Positions 7,608 to 8,932 of a stretch of DNA of 8,932 nucleotides are shown here, one piece after another; the first letter of the stretch is position 1, and every line of letters begins with the position of its first letter. Under the pieces are notes generated by a model, which was not told the origin of the DNA, ran no database searches, and saw nothing but the letters and a program-made list of their open reading frames with translations. The translations under genes were made by a program, and so were the position numbers. This DNA is from JBGPJM01 sp041485385 (GTDB taxonomy: Bacteria > Planctomycetota > Phycisphaerae > Phycisphaerales > UBA1924), in NCBI GenBank assembly GCA_041485385.1, contig JBGPJM010000204.1, forward strand, positions 1-8,932, written 5' to 3'.

Positions 7608-8063
7608 ATGGCCAAGTCCACATCGCCACGCACGGTTCAGTGTTACCACTGCCGCCACCGCTTCGAGGTCGGCGGGAGGACGATGACCACGTCGTGCCCG
7701 AAGTGCAGCAAGCCGCTGCTGGTGGAAGACGTGGTGGTGAAGACGCTCGAGGCGGTGCGGAAGATTCAGACGTGCGGCAAGATCGTCATCCAGAAGAAGG
7801 GGCACGTGATCGCGCAGCTGGTGGAGGCGCACGGGGGCGTGGAGGTGGAGGGGATCCTGGAGGCCAACGTGGTGAGCGGCGGGCTGGTGCGCATCGGCGC
7901 CAAGGCGCAGTGGAAGGGGGACTGCAACGCCCCGGCGATCACGGTGGAAGGGGGGTGCAAAATCGCCGGGGGGTACTTCATGATCCCGGATCACTCGCTG
8001 GGACTGGGCGACTTGAACGCCGTGGGAGGGAGGCAGGACCGGGCAGCCGGCATCGCACCGTGA
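7608..8063 (+). CDS. bactofilin-like protein with an N-terminal zinc ribbon
   Basis: A 151-residue protein joining two parts. Residues 10-37 contain C12-x2-C15 and C30-x2-C33 (CYHC...CPKCSKPL), a four-Cys zinc-ribbon pattern. Residues about 53-130 form a bactofilin-type beta-helix (GKIVIQKKGHVIAQLVEAHGG, VEVEGILEANVVSGG, VRIGAKAQWKGDCNAPAITVEGG), less regular than in the upstream bactofilin. Zinc binding and assembly with the first bactofilin are inferred, not shown. The ATG at 7608 has no Shine-Dalgarno site but a hairpin close in front; it begins the frame just before the ribbon. The C-terminus (NAVGGRQDRAAGIAP) is short and polar. No convincing terminator follows the stop at 8063. Confidence 0.85.
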   Translation: MAKSTSPRTVQCYHCRHRFEVGGRTMTTSCPKCSKPLLVEDVVVKTLEAVRKIQTCGKIVIQKKGHVIAQLVEAHGGVEVEGILEANVVSGGLVRIGAKAQWKGDCNAPAITVEGGCKIAGGYFMIPDHSLGLGDLNAVGGRQDRAAGIAP

Positions 8064-8183
8064 GCGATTTGCCGTTCGCGGACCGTCACGTGGTCGCGCG
8101 GAGCACGGACACAAGCGTACCGTTTCCGAACCTGGCCGCGGTTTGTTCGGCCCGTGTTTCGATTCCGCCGTGCGAAGCCGCCT

Positions 8184-8195
8184 GACCGGCCGGTC
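8184..8195. other. 12-bp perfect palindrome
   Basis: GACCGGCCGGTC is a perfect palindrome in the 296-base gap before the Cys-rich secreted gene. With GACC/GGTC at 8081-8095 and the dyad at 8232-8250 it makes three GGTC/GACC-containing dyads in about 170 bases, possibly protein-binding sites. I see no gene in 8064-8359. Confidence 0.4.
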
Positions 8196-8231
8196 GATCG
8201 GGCGAGAAATCGTTTGCGTTCGGCGCGGTGT

Positions 8232-8250
8232 GGTCCAAGATAGAAGGACC
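8232..8250. other. interrupted inverted repeat, possible operator
   Basis: GGTCC and GGACC flank the A-rich centre AAGATAGAA, about 110 bases before the start at 8360. The centre is the most AT-rich short stretch in the upstream part of this gap and could overlap a promoter (TAGAAG is a poor -10 match). Confidence 0.3.
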
Positions 8251-8345
8251 GAGAACGGCGATCGAGATCTGTTGCTGGAGACATGTTCGCCGCCCACCCC
8301 GGCAGCCGCGAGCGCGCCGGGCGAGAACGAGACGGAAAAAAAGAA

Positions 8346-8351
8346 AAGGAG
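8346..8351 (+). promoter_or_regulatory. Shine-Dalgarno site of the Cys-rich secreted gene
   Basis: AAGGAG lies 8 bases before the ATG at 8360, within a purine-rich run (8330-8352). It is among the strongest ribosome binding sites in the window and fixes the start. Confidence 0.88.
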
Positions 8352-8359
8352 ACTCCGAG

Positions 8360-8932
8360 ATGAAACGTCTACCGCACGTGTGGTCGTGCATCTGTTGTTG
8401 TCTCGCCGCGCTGTGCACGCTGGCCCTGACAGGCACGGCTGGCGCGCAGACGACCGGCGGGTGCTGCTTCCCGAACGGCGCCTGCTTCATCCTTACCCAT
8501 GACGCCTGCATGCGGGAGGGCGGAACCTACCGGGGAGACGGGACCAACTGCAGCACGCCCTGCCCGAACCAGACGCCCACCGGCGCCTGCTGCGTGACCG
8601 ACCCATCTGGGGTGATTCACTGCATCGTGGCGACCAGCGCCCAGTGCGCGGCCGCGAACGGGACGTACCACGGCGACGGGAGCGTCTGCGGGGCCGACAC
8701 CTGCGCACCGCCGCCCCCCACCGGCGGCTGCTGCTTCCCTGACGGTCACTGCGCGATCACGACGCAGCTGAACTGCGCGACCCACGGCGGGACGTACCGC
8801 GGCGACGGGACCAACTGCGAGGCGCCCTGCCCGCAGCCGCCGCGGGGCGCGTGCTGCCTGATGATCAACGGGGCCATCCAGTGCCAGGTGCTCACGGCGG
8901 CGCAGTGCGCGGGGATGGGGGGCGCGTACCAC
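8360..8932 (+). CDS. secreted Cys-rich repeat protein, 3' end cut by the window
   Basis: An open frame of 191 codons with no stop before the window edge, so the C-terminus is missing. It starts MKRLPHVW, with a hydrophobic, Cys-containing signal peptide and a likely AGA cleavage site after A29. The rest is built from a repeated module of about 37-45 residues: units begin near 32, 75, 121 and 162, the last incomplete. Each has CC, then C-x7-C, then (where complete) x13-C, and most carry GGxYxGDGTxC followed by another Cys, joined by Pro-rich linkers. Six Cys per complete unit suggests disulfide-bonded domains outside the cytoplasm. The same module occurs once in the secreted protein at 206-2521. 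No enzyme motif is visible. Proteins with such modules occur, from memory, in planctomycetes, but I know of no defined function. A dockerin or other anchor may lie beyond the edge. Confidence 0.88.
   Translation, partial: MKRLPHVWSCICCCLAALCTLALTGTAGAQTTGGCCFPNGACFILTHDACMREGGTYRGDGTNCSTPCPNQTPTGACCVTDPSGVIHCIVATSAQCAAANGTYHGDGSVCGADTCAPPPPTGGCCFPDGHCAITTQLNCATHGGTYRGDGTNCEAPCPQPPRGACCLMINGAIQCQVLTAAQCAGMGGAYH
8453..8932 (+). repeat. tandem Cys-rich module repeats
   Basis: Four units at the protein level begin near 8453, 8582, 8720 and 8843. Between the third and fourth Cys there are always 7 residues, and between the fourth and fifth always 13 (three complete units), while the stretch before the third Cys varies (x5, x9, x5, x8). 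Units 1 and 3 are closest (TGGCCFP.G.C...GGTYRGDGTNC). Confidence 0.85.

Overview
The window looks like a high-GC chromosome fragment from a planctomycete, most likely of the Phycisphaerae/Phycisphaerales lineage. This is inferred from three things: a C-terminal duplicated dockerin-like domain with the FNHSG..NSQDFFDFLNCFFNP signature (I recognise it as the 'GC-type dockerin' tail typical of that group), two bactofilin-type cytoskeletal genes in tandem, and the patchy use of Shine-Dalgarno sites. No rRNA, tRNA, CRISPR array, insertion sequence or phage gene was found.

Layout, left to right. Positions 1-205 are non-coding, with one strong short hairpin. Positions 206-2521 (+) encode a 771-residue secreted multidomain protein: signal peptide, three PPC-like beta-sandwich domains, one Cys-rich module, a nidogen-like domain and a two-repeat dockerin. 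It ends at a textbook intrinsic terminator (2565-2593). Positions 2636-4039 (+) encode a YacL-like membrane PIN-TRAM protein with a long Pro/Gly/Ala-rich tail; a -10-like hexamer six bases before its ATG suggests a leaderless mRNA. Facing it on the minus strand is a three-gene cluster read from 6342 down to 4077: glycine C-acetyltransferase (kbl), a single-pass membrane protein of unknown function, and a small secreted protein of unknown function. A perfect 15-bp tandem duplication covers the stop codon of the last gene, in the gap between the convergent genes.

Positions 6343-7039 hold no gene I can support, but they carry a 14-bp inverted repeat, a perfect TTGACA box on the plus strand and, about 300 bases later, two consecutive strong hairpins, the second followed by a T-rich tract. 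This could be an unannotated small RNA. Two bactofilin genes follow on the plus strand (7040-7498 and 7608-8063). The second carries an N-terminal four-Cys zinc ribbon. A further non-coding stretch (8064-8359) with several GGTC/GACC dyads leads to a secreted Cys-rich repeat protein (8360 onward) that runs off the right edge.

How the parts relate: the two secreted proteins at the ends share the same small Cys-rich module (CC...C-x7-C-x13-C with GGxYxGDGT). It occurs once in the first protein and at least four times in the last, so both probably belong to one family of cell-surface or extracellular proteins. The bactofilins are a cytoskeletal or envelope pair. The kbl cluster and the PIN-TRAM gene look like ordinary chromosomal genes. 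I see no obvious defence, mobile or biosynthetic system. The best candidates for something undescribed are the Cys-rich module proteins, the zinc-ribbon bactofilin, the two unknown envelope genes behind kbl, and the possible RNA gene at about 6545-6876.
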